60,664 bases of DNA from Methanomicrobia archaeon (GTDB lineage Archaea; Halobacteriota; Syntropharchaeia; Alkanophagales; Methanospirareceae), in NCBI GenBank assembly GCA_016930255.1, contig JAFGHB010000025.1, positions 1-60,664 on the forward strand, read 5' to 3'. Positions 34,201 to 43,396 of the stretch are shown here, one piece after another. Position 1 is the first letter of the stretch; the number at the start of each line of letters is the position of its first letter. The position numbers and the translations under genes are program-made. The notes beneath the pieces were generated by a model. It was not told where the DNA came from and did not search any database. It worked only from the letters and a program-made list of their open reading frames with translations.

Positions 34201-34485
34201 ATGGAAACAAAAGTAAGAGCGCACGTGGTTGTCACCGGACGCGTGCAAGGCGTTTACTATCGCTATGCGACACGAGAAGAGGCGGTCATGCGCGGTGTGA
34301 AGGGCTGGGTACGGAACCTGAAGGATGGCCGCGTGGAGGCGGTATTCGAAGGCGAGAAGTCGAAAGTAGAGGAGGTGATAGACTACTGCCATTACGGGCC
34401 GCCTGCCGCGAAGGTTTCTTCCGTGGAGGTTACCTGGGAGGAGTATACCGGTGAATTCAAGGGTTTCTCCATCCGCTATCGGTAA
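34201..34485 (+). CDS. acyP: Acylphosphatase
   Basis: 94 residues, the standard length. '[18 protein letters not shown]' holds the phosphate-binding loop and catalytic Arg, '[20 protein letters not shown]' the catalytic Asn (match quoted within 20 residues). It hydrolyses acyl phosphates such as acetyl phosphate or carbamoyl phosphate. ATG 34201 sits after an AT-rich leader; the longer frame from 34117 overlaps the promoter region and is not used. Confidence 0.92.
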   Translation: METKVRAHVVVTGRVQGVYYRYATREEAVMRGVKGWVRNLKDGRVEAVFEGEKSKVEEVIDYCHYGPPAAKVSSVEVTWEEYTGEFKGFSIRYR

Positions 34486-34569
34486 GTTTAGTTGAGCTTA
34501 GTTGAGTTGCGTTGTACGCAATAGTTCTAAGGCCTCTTTCATAGTGCATTTCTTCAGGATGAGAGTGCA

Positions 34570-34914
34570 TCAACAGGTCAAATGTAACGCCGCAACGACT
34601 TTTTTAACATTTGAGACTTCGTTATACACTTTGCACGCATGATCGGTCGACGCAACAATTAATTCTATCCCCTGTGATTCGATCCATTCGCGCGTTTGCG
34701 ATGGCACAGTCATCACTCCGTATTTGCCCGTGCCGACAATGAGCACCTCAGGCTGCTCTTTAACGATCGATTCGATGTCCTCTATGTGGAGGACATGCCC
34801 GTCTTTCCGCCACCAATTATCTTCAACGCGGTCAGGGAAGATGATTACATCGCTCGTAAACGTCTTAGCATCGATAACGATCCGGCCGAAGTCGTAAGCG
34901 TCAATCATTGCCAC
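34570..34914 (-). CDS. Mth938-like domain protein
   Basis: 114 residues. 'DVIIFPDRVEDNWWRKDGH', 'EVLIVGTGKYGVMTVPSQT' and 'GIELIVASTDHACKVYNEV' are the blocks of the Mth938/DUF498 family, a small alpha/beta fold also seen as NDUFAF3 in mitochondria. Function in archaea is unknown. An alternative start is the ATG at 34908. It stands divergently from the AT-rich nuclease-like gene. Confidence 0.85.
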   Translation of the reverse strand: MAMIDAYDFGRIVIDAKTFTSDVIIFPDRVEDNWWRKDGHVLHIEDIESIVKEQPEVLIVGTGKYGVMTVPSQTREWIESQGIELIVASTDHACKVYNEVSNVKKVVAALHLTC

Positions 34915-35010
34915 ACCTCGTCTTTTTTATAGGTTGAGTTTAATGTTTATAAATTATGTGCACAAGATTTCCCAATTCGAGAAGATCCTAGCGGAAAAAG
35001 CGCGATATGG

Positions 35011-36813
35011 GTGGTAATGATGTTTAGCACAGACGCAAGAAATGTAGAATCCGTAAATTTGAATGAAAAAATACGAGAGACAAAAAAAGAATTCGGTTTT
35101 AGACAACTCTCAATCATGCTATTCAAAATTGAAGGCACACTTGATTTAAGTCACATAGATAAATTTGTAAAAACCCATTATATTAAGAGAGAGAAAATAT
35201 CCACCGAAGGTTTTCAAAGAACTCCTACTATCAACAAAAACGTCTTAACCGCCTACTACGCAAAGGAGGGTATAAGAACATTAAGGTTTACAGATCAATA
35301 TTCTAACATAGTTCCCTGTTCAATCGAGATGGTGCCGGATCTAGTTAAAATACAGTTCATTAAGTACAATGATTTTGTGGAAATTCGTGTGATTGGAGGC
35401 AGTGAAAAGTTCATAGAAAAGAAGGTCTACCCAATGTTACGTATCATGGCAAATACCGCTGGTGGCCGGCTCTATATACCTACGGTGTCTCAAGAGTTTA
35501 TACGAAAACTCTGCTTGTTTATTCACAGAAAAAATGTGGACTATATAAAGATTGATCCTTCGAAATCAAAAAATTATGCTAAGGTGATTGAAGAAGAAAT
35601 CAAAAAGGAGAATATCAAAAAATATGAATACGTTGTTGAAGAGGGGATTTTTAAAGGAAGTGGAATATTGGAATCAGGCGCATTAAAGGCCCTATTTGAA
35701 AAAGAGCAAGATATTATAATCCAAGAATTTAAGTCTAAAATGAACTATCTTCTAAAAGGTGAATTTCGAGAGATTAACTATCAAATGGACTCGGGTGGGA
35801 AAATAAAATTTTTTGTTGATGGATCTTTTGTCGACTCATTTGAGGATGAATCTGAAGCTGGAAGTTATTTGCTAAAAAGGTTGGAGGAGGATGCTCAGAA
35901 GCAACTTATTTTGACAGAAGAAATCGGGATTCAGAAAAATAACGCCCAGAGGACATTAATTGATTTTGTCCCGTCGAAAGAATATCTACTTGACTTATTT
36001 ATAAACCACATGGATACCAGGGATTACAAGGCTCTTCCTAGTATATTAAAAGATTTAAAAGATACCAATGTAACTTTAGAGGAAAAAGGTGAAATATTAA
36101 AGGGCTATATTTTTCTTCTAGAAAACGATTTGTTTTCAGCTTATGAATATATTGGCCCGTTTTTGCCATTTTTTGAAAGCGAGTTGATTAGAGCTAATGA
36201 GGAAAGATTGACAGGAATTTTTAAAAATATGGAGCCTGAAACTTTTTTCAGATTCGTTAAAAAAGGTGTAGAACCATTTGCGGAAATAATAAATCCAATA
36301 ATTTCAGAAAAGGAGGTAAAAAGGTATCATCTCCAGAGGTTATGGGGAAATGTTAAAAATGAAATGGATAAAATAAAAAAAGGAAAATTATTGGAAGATT
36401 TTGCTAGTCTATTGTTTAGTTTTGATGAGGGATTAAAAGTAGATTCTCAGAATTTCAGAACGAAAGATGAGGAAATAGACCTCTTATTAAAAAATAAATT
36501 TGAGGACCATTTTTGGGTTCAATTAAATTCTCCATATATTTTCGTAGAATGTAAAAATTGGAGTTCCAAAGTTGGCAGTGATGAAATAAAGAAGTTCAAG
36601 GGAAAATTAGAAGATCACAGAAATTTGTGTAGGGTTGGGTTTTTCATTTCTATTAATGGATTTACAAAAGGTGATGATATTGCGCTAATTAGAGCTGCTT
36701 CACAAGATAAAATTCTTAGTCTTATTGCAGGTGAGGATATACAAGAATTTTTATATTCCCAGTGCTCTCTAAAAGAATTCTTAGAGAGGTTAATAAAAGA
36801 TTCAATACGATAA
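35011..36813 (+). CDS. Unrecognised protein with C-terminal PD-(D/E)XK nuclease-like domain
   Basis: 600 residues, visibly AT-rich against its neighbours, suggesting recent transfer. The first about 450 residues are of no family I recognise, with many charged helices. The last about 150 hold a restriction-endonuclease pattern: 'KGKLLEDFASLLF' (Glu near 463), 'DEEIDLLL' (Asp490), 'YIFVECKNWSSKV' (Glu513, Lys515) and 'VGFFISINGF', as in Mrr-like DNA-cleaving domains. Solitary nucleases of this kind often act in defence, but no partner gene is adjacent. Start may be GTG 35011, ATG 35017 or ATG 35020. SepCysS begins 22 bases after its stop and may share its transcript. Confidence 0.75.
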   Translation: MVMMFSTDARNVESVNLNEKIRETKKEFGFRQLSIMLFKIEGTLDLSHIDKFVKTHYIKREKISTEGFQRTPTINKNVLTAYYAKEGIRTLRFTDQYSNIVPCSIEMVPDLVKIQFIKYNDFVEIRVIGGSEKFIEKKVYPMLRIMANTAGGRLYIPTVSQEFIRKLCLFIHRKNVDYIKIDPSKSKNYAKVIEEEIKKENIKKYEYVVEEGIFKGSGILESGALKALFEKEQDIIIQEFKSKMNYLLKGEFREINYQMDSGGKIKFFVDGSFVDSFEDESEAGSYLLKRLEEDAQKQLILTEEIGIQKNNAQRTLIDFVPSKEYLLDLFINHMDTRDYKALPSILKDLKDTNVTLEEKGEILKGYIFLLENDLFSAYEYIGPFLPFFESELIRANEERLTGIFKNMEPETFFRFVKKGVEPFAEIINPIISEKEVKRYHLQRLWGNVKNEMDKIKKGKLLEDFASLLFSFDEGLKVDSQNFRTKDEEIDLLLKNKFEDHFWVQLNSPYIFVECKNWSSKVGSDEIKKFKGKLEDHRNLCRVGFFISINGFTKGDDIALIRAASQDKILSLIAGEDIQEFLYSQCSLKEFLERLIKDSIR

Positions 36814-36835
36814 CCCAAAAATTTCAGGAGTGAAA

Positions 36836-38191
36836 ATGGACATACGAGTACGGAAGCTATACGAGGCGTTGTTCGCGCTCGAAGAGCTGCGCGAGCTTTA
36901 TCGGCACGCGTTACCGTCTGGCCTTGACGAAGAGGAAGAAGCGCACTTTGCAGACGGTGTAGCTCGCGTCGAGCGTCTCGTTGAGGAATTGAAAGCGGGT
37001 AAGGGCAACCCCGTTAAACAGATTACCACAACGCTTGAACTGAGGACGAGAGAGGAAGAGTTCATCAATATCAATCCTATTCAGGCGGGAGGCAGATTAA
37101 CGCTTGAAGCACGGAAAGCGCTCATTGCCTACGGCGATGGCTATTCGGTCTGTGATCAGTGTTTAACGGGCAGGCTTGATCAGATCAGGAAACCGCCGGT
37201 CGATGAATTCCATGCGGAATTGGCGGCATTTGTGGGCATGGATGAAGCACGGGTGGTGCCGGGTGCGCGACGCGGCTTTCAGGCTGTTACGTCCTCGCTC
37301 ATTGAGAAAGGCGATGTCGTGATCGTCTCGGATTTAGCGCATTATACCGAATTCTTAGCGGTCGAGATCGCAGGCGGTATTGTCAAAGAGGTGCCGACGG
37401 GCTCGAACCACCTCGTGACCGGCGATGCCGTCGCGGAGACCGTAGAGCGGGTGAAGGAGGATACTGGAAAGCTGCCAAAGCTCATCATGATCGAATATGT
37501 CGATTACAGTTACGGTAACGTCCACGACGTTGCAGGCGTGGGAAAAGTTGCGAAGGAGTATGACATCCCGTTTCTCTGCAACGGTGCGTACGCCGTGGGC
37601 ATGATGCCGGTGAACGGTAAGGAGATGGGCGCGGATTTCGTGGTCGGCTCCGGGCACAAGGGCATGGCTGCGGTTGCACCCTCCGGCGTCCTCGCCACGA
37701 CAGAAGACTGGGCGTCCACGGTGTTCAGAAGCAGCCGCATCCGGGGCGATCTTACCGCCAGGAGCTTCGAGAACAAAGAGCCGGAGATGATGGGCTGTAC
37801 GCTGATGGGCGGCACGGTCGTCTCCATGATGGCTTCGTTCCCCGCTTTGAAAGAGCGTGTGCAGCACTGGGACGAGGAGGTAAAGAAATCAAATTATTTC
37901 ATCACCGAGTTCCTGCGCATTGCCGGCAACAGAATTATGAGCGAATATCCACGTCAGCATACGCTTTCGAGGATTGACACGCGCGAGAGCTTCGATCAGA
38001 TCGCGAAGACGCACAAGCGAAGAGGCTACTTCCTCAGCGACGAATTGAAGAAGAGGAAGATTGTGGGTGAATTTGCGGGCTCGACGCGCGTGTGGAAGCT
38101 CAACACCTACGGACTGAGCTGGGAGCGGATAAAGTACCTCAGCGAGGCGTTCATAGCAATCGCGGAGAAATACGAGTTGGCGGTACACTAG
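36836..38191 (+). CDS. pscS: O-phospho-L-seryl-tRNA:Cys-tRNA synthase (SepCysS)
   Basis: 451 residues. The PLP enzyme blocks 'INPIQAGGRLTLEARKALIA', 'GYSVCDQCLTGRLDQI' with its conserved cysteine, 'VPGARRGFQAVTSSLI', 'PFLCNGAYAVGMMPVNG' and 'VVGSGHKGMAAVAPSG' (PLP-binding Lys) identify SepCysS. It converts Sep-tRNA(Cys) made by SepRS into Cys-tRNA(Cys), the indirect cysteine route of methanogens and relatives. ATG 36836 lies 5 bases after AGGAG and is preferred over a GTG at 36830. A radical SAM gene follows after 59 bases. Confidence 0.95.
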   Translation: MDIRVRKLYEALFALEELRELYRHALPSGLDEEEEAHFADGVARVERLVEELKAGKGNPVKQITTTLELRTREEEFININPIQAGGRLTLEARKALIAYGDGYSVCDQCLTGRLDQIRKPPVDEFHAELAAFVGMDEARVVPGARRGFQAVTSSLIEKGDVVIVSDLAHYTEFLAVEIAGGIVKEVPTGSNHLVTGDAVAETVERVKEDTGKLPKLIMIEYVDYSYGNVHDVAGVGKVAKEYDIPFLCNGAYAVGMMPVNGKEMGADFVVGSGHKGMAAVAPSGVLATTEDWASTVFRSSRIRGDLTARSFENKEPEMMGCTLMGGTVVSMMASFPALKERVQHWDEEVKKSNYFITEFLRIAGNRIMSEYPRQHTLSRIDTRESFDQIAKTHKRRGYFLSDELKKRKIVGEFAGSTRVWKLNTYGLSWERIKYLSEAFIAIAEKYELAVH

Positions 38192-38250
38192 TCTCAAACA
38201 AGCCTCTTTAAAGCTTTTCTCTGTTTTGATGAGTTACGGGAAAATTTTAG

Positions 38251-39309
38251 GTGGCAATGAGAGAATGTGCGCTCTGCGGTAAAGGAAACGCATCTGAATC
38301 GTTGCAGGTCTGTGTCGACTGCATCCGCAGCGGCCGAGCAGAGGCGCTGAATTATGCAACGGCGGCTCACAAGCAGATACGATCAAAGTACGGACTTCCT
38401 GCGGAACCGCCAAAGAGTGAAGGGGGTATACGATGTAACCTGTGCTCGAACGAGTGCATGCTGAAGGACGGTGAGCGCAGCTACTGTGGCCTGAAAATGA
38501 ACGTCGACGGCAGGTTAACGTCATTGGTGCCGCCCCACCAGGCGTTATTGTATTCTTATATCGATCCGCTGCCGACGAATTGCTGCGCGGCATGGTTCTG
38601 TCCCGGCTCTGCACAATTCGGCAAGGAGAATGTAGCGGTCTTCTTCTTCGACTGCAACTTCGATTGCCTCTTCTGTCAGAACGCTTCGCATAAGGACTTC
38701 CGAGCGGTTAAGGCAGTGAGTGGAACGGACTTCGTTGCACGCGTGACTCACAATGAAAACGCATACTGTGTCTGTTTCTTCGGTGGCAGTCCCGAGCCGC
38801 AGCTGCCGTTTGCGATTCGCGCTTCTGAGGCAATCTTAGCTGAGAAAGACGTAAGGATCTGCTGGGAGTGGAACGGCTGTGGCAACAAAGCGCTCGTGAA
38901 GCGCGTGGCTTCATTATCGTTTAAAAGCGGCGGTATCGTCAAATTTGATCTCAAAGCCTTTGATCCGAACCTCAGCGTTGCATTAAGTGGTGTCCCTAAC
39001 AAGAGAGCATACGAAAACTTTGAGATGATTGCGACCGAATTCTTCGAAAAATCGGAGCCGCCCGTGCTCACCGCGACGACCTTGCTCGTGCCGTATTACG
39101 TCGACGAGAAGGAAGTAGAGCAGATCGCACAATGTATCGCGGGCATTAATCCAAACATTCCGTATTCATTGCTGGTGTTCCATCCTTCTTTTTACATACA
39201 GGATCTGCCGATCACGCCGAGAGAGCAGGTATTCAAATGCTACGAAACGGCGAAGACATACCTGAACAAGGTGAATATCGGGAATCAGCAGTTGCTCAAA
39301 ACATTTTAG
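38251..39309 (+). CDS. Radical SAM protein, PflA/AmmeMemoRadiSam-like
   Basis: 352 residues. N-terminal cysteines ('CALCGK', 'CVDCIRSG', then 'RCNLCSNECMLKDGERSYCG') resemble the extra Cys-rich region of PflA-like activases; 'FFFDCNFDCLFCQNASH' holds the CxxxCxxC motif for the SAM-binding [4Fe-4S] cluster; 'FFGGSPEPQL' is the GGEP-type motif. Substrate unknown. The AMMECR1 gene at 21628 makes an AmmeMemoRadiSam relationship attractive, but a Memo gene is not seen here. It follows SepCysS on the same strand; a link to cysteine or sulphur metabolism is only a neighbourhood guess. Confidence 0.88.
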   Translation: MAMRECALCGKGNASESLQVCVDCIRSGRAEALNYATAAHKQIRSKYGLPAEPPKSEGGIRCNLCSNECMLKDGERSYCGLKMNVDGRLTSLVPPHQALLYSYIDPLPTNCCAAWFCPGSAQFGKENVAVFFFDCNFDCLFCQNASHKDFRAVKAVSGTDFVARVTHNENAYCVCFFGGSPEPQLPFAIRASEAILAEKDVRICWEWNGCGNKALVKRVASLSFKSGGIVKFDLKAFDPNLSVALSGVPNKRAYENFEMIATEFFEKSEPPVLTATTLLVPYYVDEKEVEQIAQCIAGINPNIPYSLLVFHPSFYIQDLPITPREQVFKCYETAKTYLNKVNIGNQQLLKTF

Positions 39310-39587
39310 ACTGAAAAGATTGTAATGCCCGTGAAAAAAGCCGCCAAAGAAGCAAGAAGGAAACCCAGCATATCTGTTTGTGATAGCTTACGAAAAGCCT
39401 CAGCTATACCTACTTTTCCAAGTTCCTTGTTTCCAAATACGTATTGACCAGTTTCTGACAAAGAGCGTGTTACATCTATATCCTTAATTTTTTCATAAAA
39501 TTCCCGTGATATTAAGAATAAGCAGAAATAAAAAGCTGCTAATAGGCACCAGAACATAAAGAAAGAGATTTTTATCAGCTCAGTCAT
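39306..39587 (-). CDS. Small two-helix membrane protein
   Basis: 93 residues with a hydrophobic segment at each end (about 6-26 and 74-91) and a charged middle containing 'FYEKIKDIDVTRSL'. AT-rich and of no known family. Its stop overlaps the stop of the radical SAM gene by four bases on the opposite strand. The clean layout of two helices favours a real gene, but with low family support. Confidence 0.5.
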   Translation of the reverse strand: MTELIKISFFMFWCLLAAFYFCLFLISREFYEKIKDIDVTRSLSETGQYVFGNKELGKVGIAEAFRKLSQTDMLGFLLASLAAFFTGITIFSV

Positions 39588-39771
39588 CTATTCGTACCAC
39601 TTCAAACAAATTTAAGATTACCCTTGCTTTAATTGATCTATTGCCACTACTTTGACGGTTCAATTTTATTTTTTTAACAAAACATCTTCCCTACATCAAC
39701 TTGAATCCACCTGTTCTTTTCGGTCTCACTGACTCTTCTTCTGAGCAATATCTGAAAAGATATAAAAATCC

Positions 39772-41106
39772 TCATAACACCGACAAATACTCTTCCAACT
39801 CCCATTCCGTCACGTTCACGCGGTACCGATCCCATTCCACCTGCTTGGACATGATGAAATTCCGGAAGGTGTGCTCGCCTAACGCTTCCCGCACCAGGTC
39901 GCTCTGTTCTGTTAGCGTTATGGCCTCGATCAAGCTTCCCGGTAGCGTCTCTATTCCCTCGCGCTCACGTTCCTCAGCACTCATCAGGTACACATCCTTT
40001 TCCGTCGGTGTGGGCAACTCGTACTTGCCCTTCACGCCCGCCATACCCGCAGCAAGCATCACGGAAAACGCAAGATACGGATTACATGCTGGGTCGGGGC
40101 TGCGGAATTCCACCCGTGTCGCTTTCTCCTTTCCCGGCTTGTACATCGGGACTCGTACGAGCGTCGACCGGTTCCGCCGCGCCCAGGTAATATACGCCGG
40201 TGCTTCATAGCCCGGCACCAACCGTTTGTACGAATTGATCCACTGGTTGGTTATCGAGGTTATCTCCGGCGCATGGCGTAACAATCCCGCGATATAGCTC
40301 TTACTCATATCAGACAGTTGGTATTCCTCGTTCGGGTCGAAGAATGCGTTTCGCTCGCCTTTAAAGAGCGATTGATGCACATGCATGCCCGAACCATTCA
40401 CCCCGAAGATTGGCTTTGGCATGAATGTGGCATAGCAGCCGTGCTGCTGCGCGATCTCCTTTACCACGATTCGATAGGTCATCACCTGATCTGCCATCGC
40501 CAGTGCATCGGTGTATCGGAGATCTATCTCGTGCTGCGAGGGCGCAACTTCGTGGTGGCCTGCTTCCACTTTGATGCCCATCGCGCCGAGCATGACGATC
40601 GTATCCCGTCGTATGTCGCTTCCTGCATCCAAAGTCATCAAGTCGAAATAGCCACCCTCATCCAGCACTTCCAGGCTCTTATCGTCCTCCAAGTAGAAAT
40701 ATTCAAGCTCCGGACCGACATAGAACGTGTACCCCTCGTTTTGCAATTGCGCCAAGTTCCGCTTCAATACATACCGTGGATCGCCCTCGTACGGACTGCC
40801 ATCAGGCTGTAGAATATCGCAGAACATCCGCGCAACGACATCATCCGTCTTCTTCCATGGGATGAGCTGAAAGGTGCTGGGGTCTGGTTTTGCGAGCATG
40901 TCGCTCTCGTCAATCCGCGCGAATCCCTTTATCGACGAACCGTCAAAGCCCATACCCTCCGCAAACGCCGCTTCTAATTCACTTACTGAAATTGAAACAC
41001 TCTTTAATCTGCCCAGGATATCGGTGAACCAAAGTCCGATGAACTTCACACCGTGCTTCTCTACCGCTTCAAATACGGTTTCCTTCTCGTCTACTTTTTC
41101 CCCCAT
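39772..41106 (-). CDS. glnA: Glutamine synthetase type I
   Basis: 444 residues, GSI-alpha size. 'LGRLKSVSISVSELEAAFAE', 'GFDGSSIKGFARIDESDM', 'GPELEYFYLE', 'EVAPSQHEIDLRY', 'NGSGMHVHQSLF' and 'RRNRSTLVRVPMY' are the ATP, glutamate and metal-binding blocks. It makes glutamine from glutamate and ammonia. The short adenylylation-loop region points to feedback control rather than adenylylation. An AT-rich stretch with TTTAAATTAG upstream (minus strand) is a plausible promoter. The long opposite-strand frames are shadows. Confidence 0.96.
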   Translation of the reverse strand: MGEKVDEKETVFEAVEKHGVKFIGLWFTDILGRLKSVSISVSELEAAFAEGMGFDGSSIKGFARIDESDMLAKPDPSTFQLIPWKKTDDVVARMFCDILQPDGSPYEGDPRYVLKRNLAQLQNEGYTFYVGPELEYFYLEDDKSLEVLDEGGYFDLMTLDAGSDIRRDTIVMLGAMGIKVEAGHHEVAPSQHEIDLRYTDALAMADQVMTYRIVVKEIAQQHGCYATFMPKPIFGVNGSGMHVHQSLFKGERNAFFDPNEEYQLSDMSKSYIAGLLRHAPEITSITNQWINSYKRLVPGYEAPAYITWARRNRSTLVRVPMYKPGKEKATRVEFRSPDPACNPYLAFSVMLAAGMAGVKGKYELPTPTEKDVYLMSAEEREREGIETLPGSLIEAITLTEQSDLVREALGEHTFRNFIMSKQVEWDRYRVNVTEWELEEYLSVL

Positions 41107-41256
41107 AGATCTACGGACTATTATTAGCGCACGTTCTATTTAAATTAGAGGTACGATTCGCAGCTTTAACGTTATCCCGTACGTAAATAGAGTATCATCG
41201 ATTTTGTCTTCTATTGCTATTCTGTTTAGATCGCCGTGCCGCATTCACACGACCCG

Positions 41257-41649
41257 TTACAACTGCTGCGCCTCTAACCTTCGTTCTATGGTATTTCGCC
41301 ATTTCCGCATCGTGCTCATGACCGCACGGGCTTCTATCATGGTGAAGGGTATTATGCAGCGATCCTCTCTGAAGACGATCTCTCTGTATCGTGCTATTTC
41401 CCGTGCAAGATCATCGAAGCGGCCGTCTCTTCTCAGAAGCTCCGCCATCACCGTTAAGATCTCACCCATCAGCTCCACCCGAGAAAGCCCGGTCTCGATC
41501 AGCGATTCCACGGCTTCTTTTAAATCCCCCGGCAGCGGCGGGGCATCCACTATAAAAAACAGCTTCGCCCGCTTCTCGACGCTTAATACAAGGTCGTCCT
41601 GAACCAGCACGAAGGGCACTTGTATGGTGGAAGATAGACTATCCGTCAT
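41257..41649 (-). CDS. Hypothetical protein, helical
   Basis: 130 residues. After an N-terminal beta-like part ('IQVPFVLVQDDLVLSVEKRA' in its core, 'FFIVDAPPLP'), the rest is helical and charged ('GEILTVMAELLRRDGRF', 'LAREIARYREIVF'). No family recognised. Same strand as glnA and the glycosylase-like gene, with a 45-base gap to the latter, so possibly one transcript. Confidence 0.6.
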   Translation of the reverse strand: MTDSLSSTIQVPFVLVQDDLVLSVEKRAKLFFIVDAPPLPGDLKEAVESLIETGLSRVELMGEILTVMAELLRRDGRFDDLAREIARYREIVFREDRCIIPFTMIEARAVMSTMRKWRNTIERRLEAQQL

Positions 41650-41694
41650 AGTAGTTATAACTAATACTTTGTTGCACGCACCTTTAAAAATACG

Positions 41695-42357
41695 CTAAAA
41701 TCCTATTGCATCCATCAGCAACTTGATATGCTCGCCTATCTCGTGATATTTACGATGCCGTTGCGTGGGCCAGTACGAAGGAATCAACGCGACGTTATGC
41801 TTACCTGAAATCTCAACCTCTAACACGCTTCCTGCCACTTCGGATACGGTACCACGCAGGCCTACGGAATCGTGCACCTGCACGGCCCCCAGATCGCGCA
41901 GGCATGACAGCCCCTGAAGCGCTGTTCTTCCGAGCAGGCAAATACCGTCGGGCCTGATACAGGCTATCTCTCGTTTGAGGTGCTGTGCAGCACAGAGCTT
42001 TATAACTCGGCCACTTGGTGCTGTGTTGCATCCATCTCGCGCCGAGGGGCACTTCACCGTAGGTAGGAGAAAGAAGCCTGCGTCGACGAAATCCTTTATC
42101 GTACTGATCTCATAGCCCATGTCGCGTAAAATACCGAATAGCCGGTTTCGCAGTCGATCTTTCGAATTCTCATTGTAAAAGTAGAACAGGGTATTCAGCG
42201 GCGGCGCTTCGGAGATAAAGAGGAGCTTAACATTCTTCGGCTCTACCGTTGGCACGCGTACGTCAGGGCATTTGACGCCGGAAAGCCCCGCCGCTCTGCA
42301 CTTCGTACATCGTTTTATGCTCTCTTGTAACTCCTTCCAGTTCATGGTCTCAGGCAT
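41695..42357 (-). CDS. Uracil-DNA glycosylase superfamily protein
   Basis: 220 residues. Four cysteines typical of Fe-S family 4/5 enzymes appear: 'CTKCRAAGL' at the N-terminus, 'TVKCPS' and a later 'KLCAAQHLKREI'. 'LLFISEAPPLN' matches the glycosylase motif 1 position and 'ALIPSYWPTQRHRKY' the C-terminal motif. The superfamily excises uracil or other damaged bases; strict motif residues are altered ('SEAPP' instead of 'GEAPG'), so substrate or even activity is uncertain. Confidence 0.75.
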   Translation of the reverse strand: MPETMNWKELQESIKRCTKCRAAGLSGVKCPDVRVPTVEPKNVKLLFISEAPPLNTLFYFYNENSKDRLRNRLFGILRDMGYEISTIKDFVDAGFFLLPTVKCPSARDGCNTAPSGRVIKLCAAQHLKREIACIRPDGICLLGRTALQGLSCLRDLGAVQVHDSVGLRGTVSEVAGSVLEVEISGKHNVALIPSYWPTQRHRKYHEIGEHIKLLMDAIGF

Positions 42358-42554
42358 TGATCGATTCTTCGTTCGCTCGCTCGTTTTCTACTCTATGTTA
42401 GTTCCATAAACTTTTTCATGGAGTTTTCAGTGTTTGCTGCTTTTAGCACAGGTTTCTTTTCTGCGAAGCTGCAAAACATCTCTGATCAAACGTTTCCTGA
42501 AGTTCGTGATAAACCGTTTCTTTAAAGTTTCAAAAAGAAACAGTGTGTATAGAG

Positions 42555-43103
42555 ATGGAAATCGTCGTGTTGAGAGTGGGACACCGTTTGGAGCGCGATA
42601 AGCGGGTGACAACGCATGTCGGCTTAGTCGGACGCGCATTGGGCGCACGAGGCATGCTGCTCACCTCCGAGGACAAGGGCGTGGAGCGAAGTCTCAATAG
42701 CGTTACGAAACGCTGGGGCGGTGATTTCTTTGTTCAAACCGGTGTGAACTGGCGCGACGTGATGAAGACCTGGAAGCACGAAGGCGGAAAGGTATGTCAT
42801 CTCACGATGTACGGTGAGAACCTTCCATACGTGATCACTGAGATACGCGCGGCTGCGGAAAAAGAGAAGGCGCGTATACTGGTGGTCGTCGGTGCGGAAA
42901 AGGTCCCTTATGAGGTTTACGAAGCTGCGGACTGGAACATAGCAGTGGGTAACCAGCCGCATTCGGAAATAGCCGCTTTGGCGCTGTTCCTTGATTACTT
43001 ACAGCAAGGTAACGAACTTAAATCAGAATTCGAGCACGCTGAATTAGAAATAGTGCCAACGAGGAAAGGTAAAGAAGTGATTGCACGGGTAAATGGAGAA
43101 TGA
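42555..43103 (+). CDS. tRNA (cytidine-56) 2'-O-methyltransferase aTrm56
   Basis: 182 residues of the archaeal SPOUT methyltransferase Trm56: 'VLRVGHRLERDKRVTTHVGL' opening, 'LTMYGENLPYVITEI', 'ILVVVGAEKVPYEVYEAADW' and 'NIAVGNQPHSEIAALALFL'. It methylates C56 in the T-loop of archaeal tRNAs using SAM and a knotted fold. ATG 42555 is chosen over a GTG at 42543 that adds four residues. An AT-rich leader with TTTAAAG sits upstream. Confidence 0.9.
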   Translation: MEIVVLRVGHRLERDKRVTTHVGLVGRALGARGMLLTSEDKGVERSLNSVTKRWGGDFFVQTGVNWRDVMKTWKHEGGKVCHLTMYGENLPYVITEIRAAAEKEKARILVVVGAEKVPYEVYEAADWNIAVGNQPHSEIAALALFLDYLQQGNELKSEFEHAELEIVPTRKGKEVIARVNGE

Positions 43104-43158
43104 ACGTTTGCTTGCTTGTAAATTGCACCATGCACTGCTAATCTGAAAAACAACAATT

Positions 43159-43326
43159 CTACGTCTCCGGAACTTGTTCCAGTGCATCACGGCATGCAGG
43201 CCGCAACATCGGCAGCATAACCAAACAAACCTTCGTCTCCGAGGAGAGGTTTCCTGCCGTAAGAATGGTAAAAAATCCGGGACCACATTCAACCGTGAGC
43301 GGGCGTGACTTTAGCGTCAAAGCCAC
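43159..43326 (-). CDS. Possible small protein in the aTrm56-MoxR spacer
   Basis: A GTG-initiated frame of 55 codons with protein-like texture ('LTVECGPGFFTILTAGNL', 'KVCLVMLPMLRPACRDAL'). It is convergent with aTrm56 and reads away from the same AT-rich promoter patch as the MoxR gene. No family recognised, and the TATA-to-start distance is short, so this may be a remnant or a chance frame. Confidence 0.3.
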   Translation of the reverse strand: MALTLKSRPLTVECGPGFFTILTAGNLSSETKVCLVMLPMLRPACRDALEQVPET

Positions 43327-43339
43327 CGCACAAGAAAAA

Positions 43340-43347
43340 TTTAAATA
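43340..43347 (+). promoter_or_regulatory. TATA-like element upstream of the MoxR-VWA genes
   Basis: TTTAAATA within AAAAATTTAAATAAC, about 50 bases before the MoxR ATG at 43397, fits an archaeal promoter. The near-symmetric sequence could also serve the opposite strand. Directly downstream lies a run of AATTAATT-type repeats. Confidence 0.45.
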
Positions 43348-43396
43348 ACTGCGAGTCAATTTAATCAATTAATTAATCAGTATCAGGCGAGTGGCA

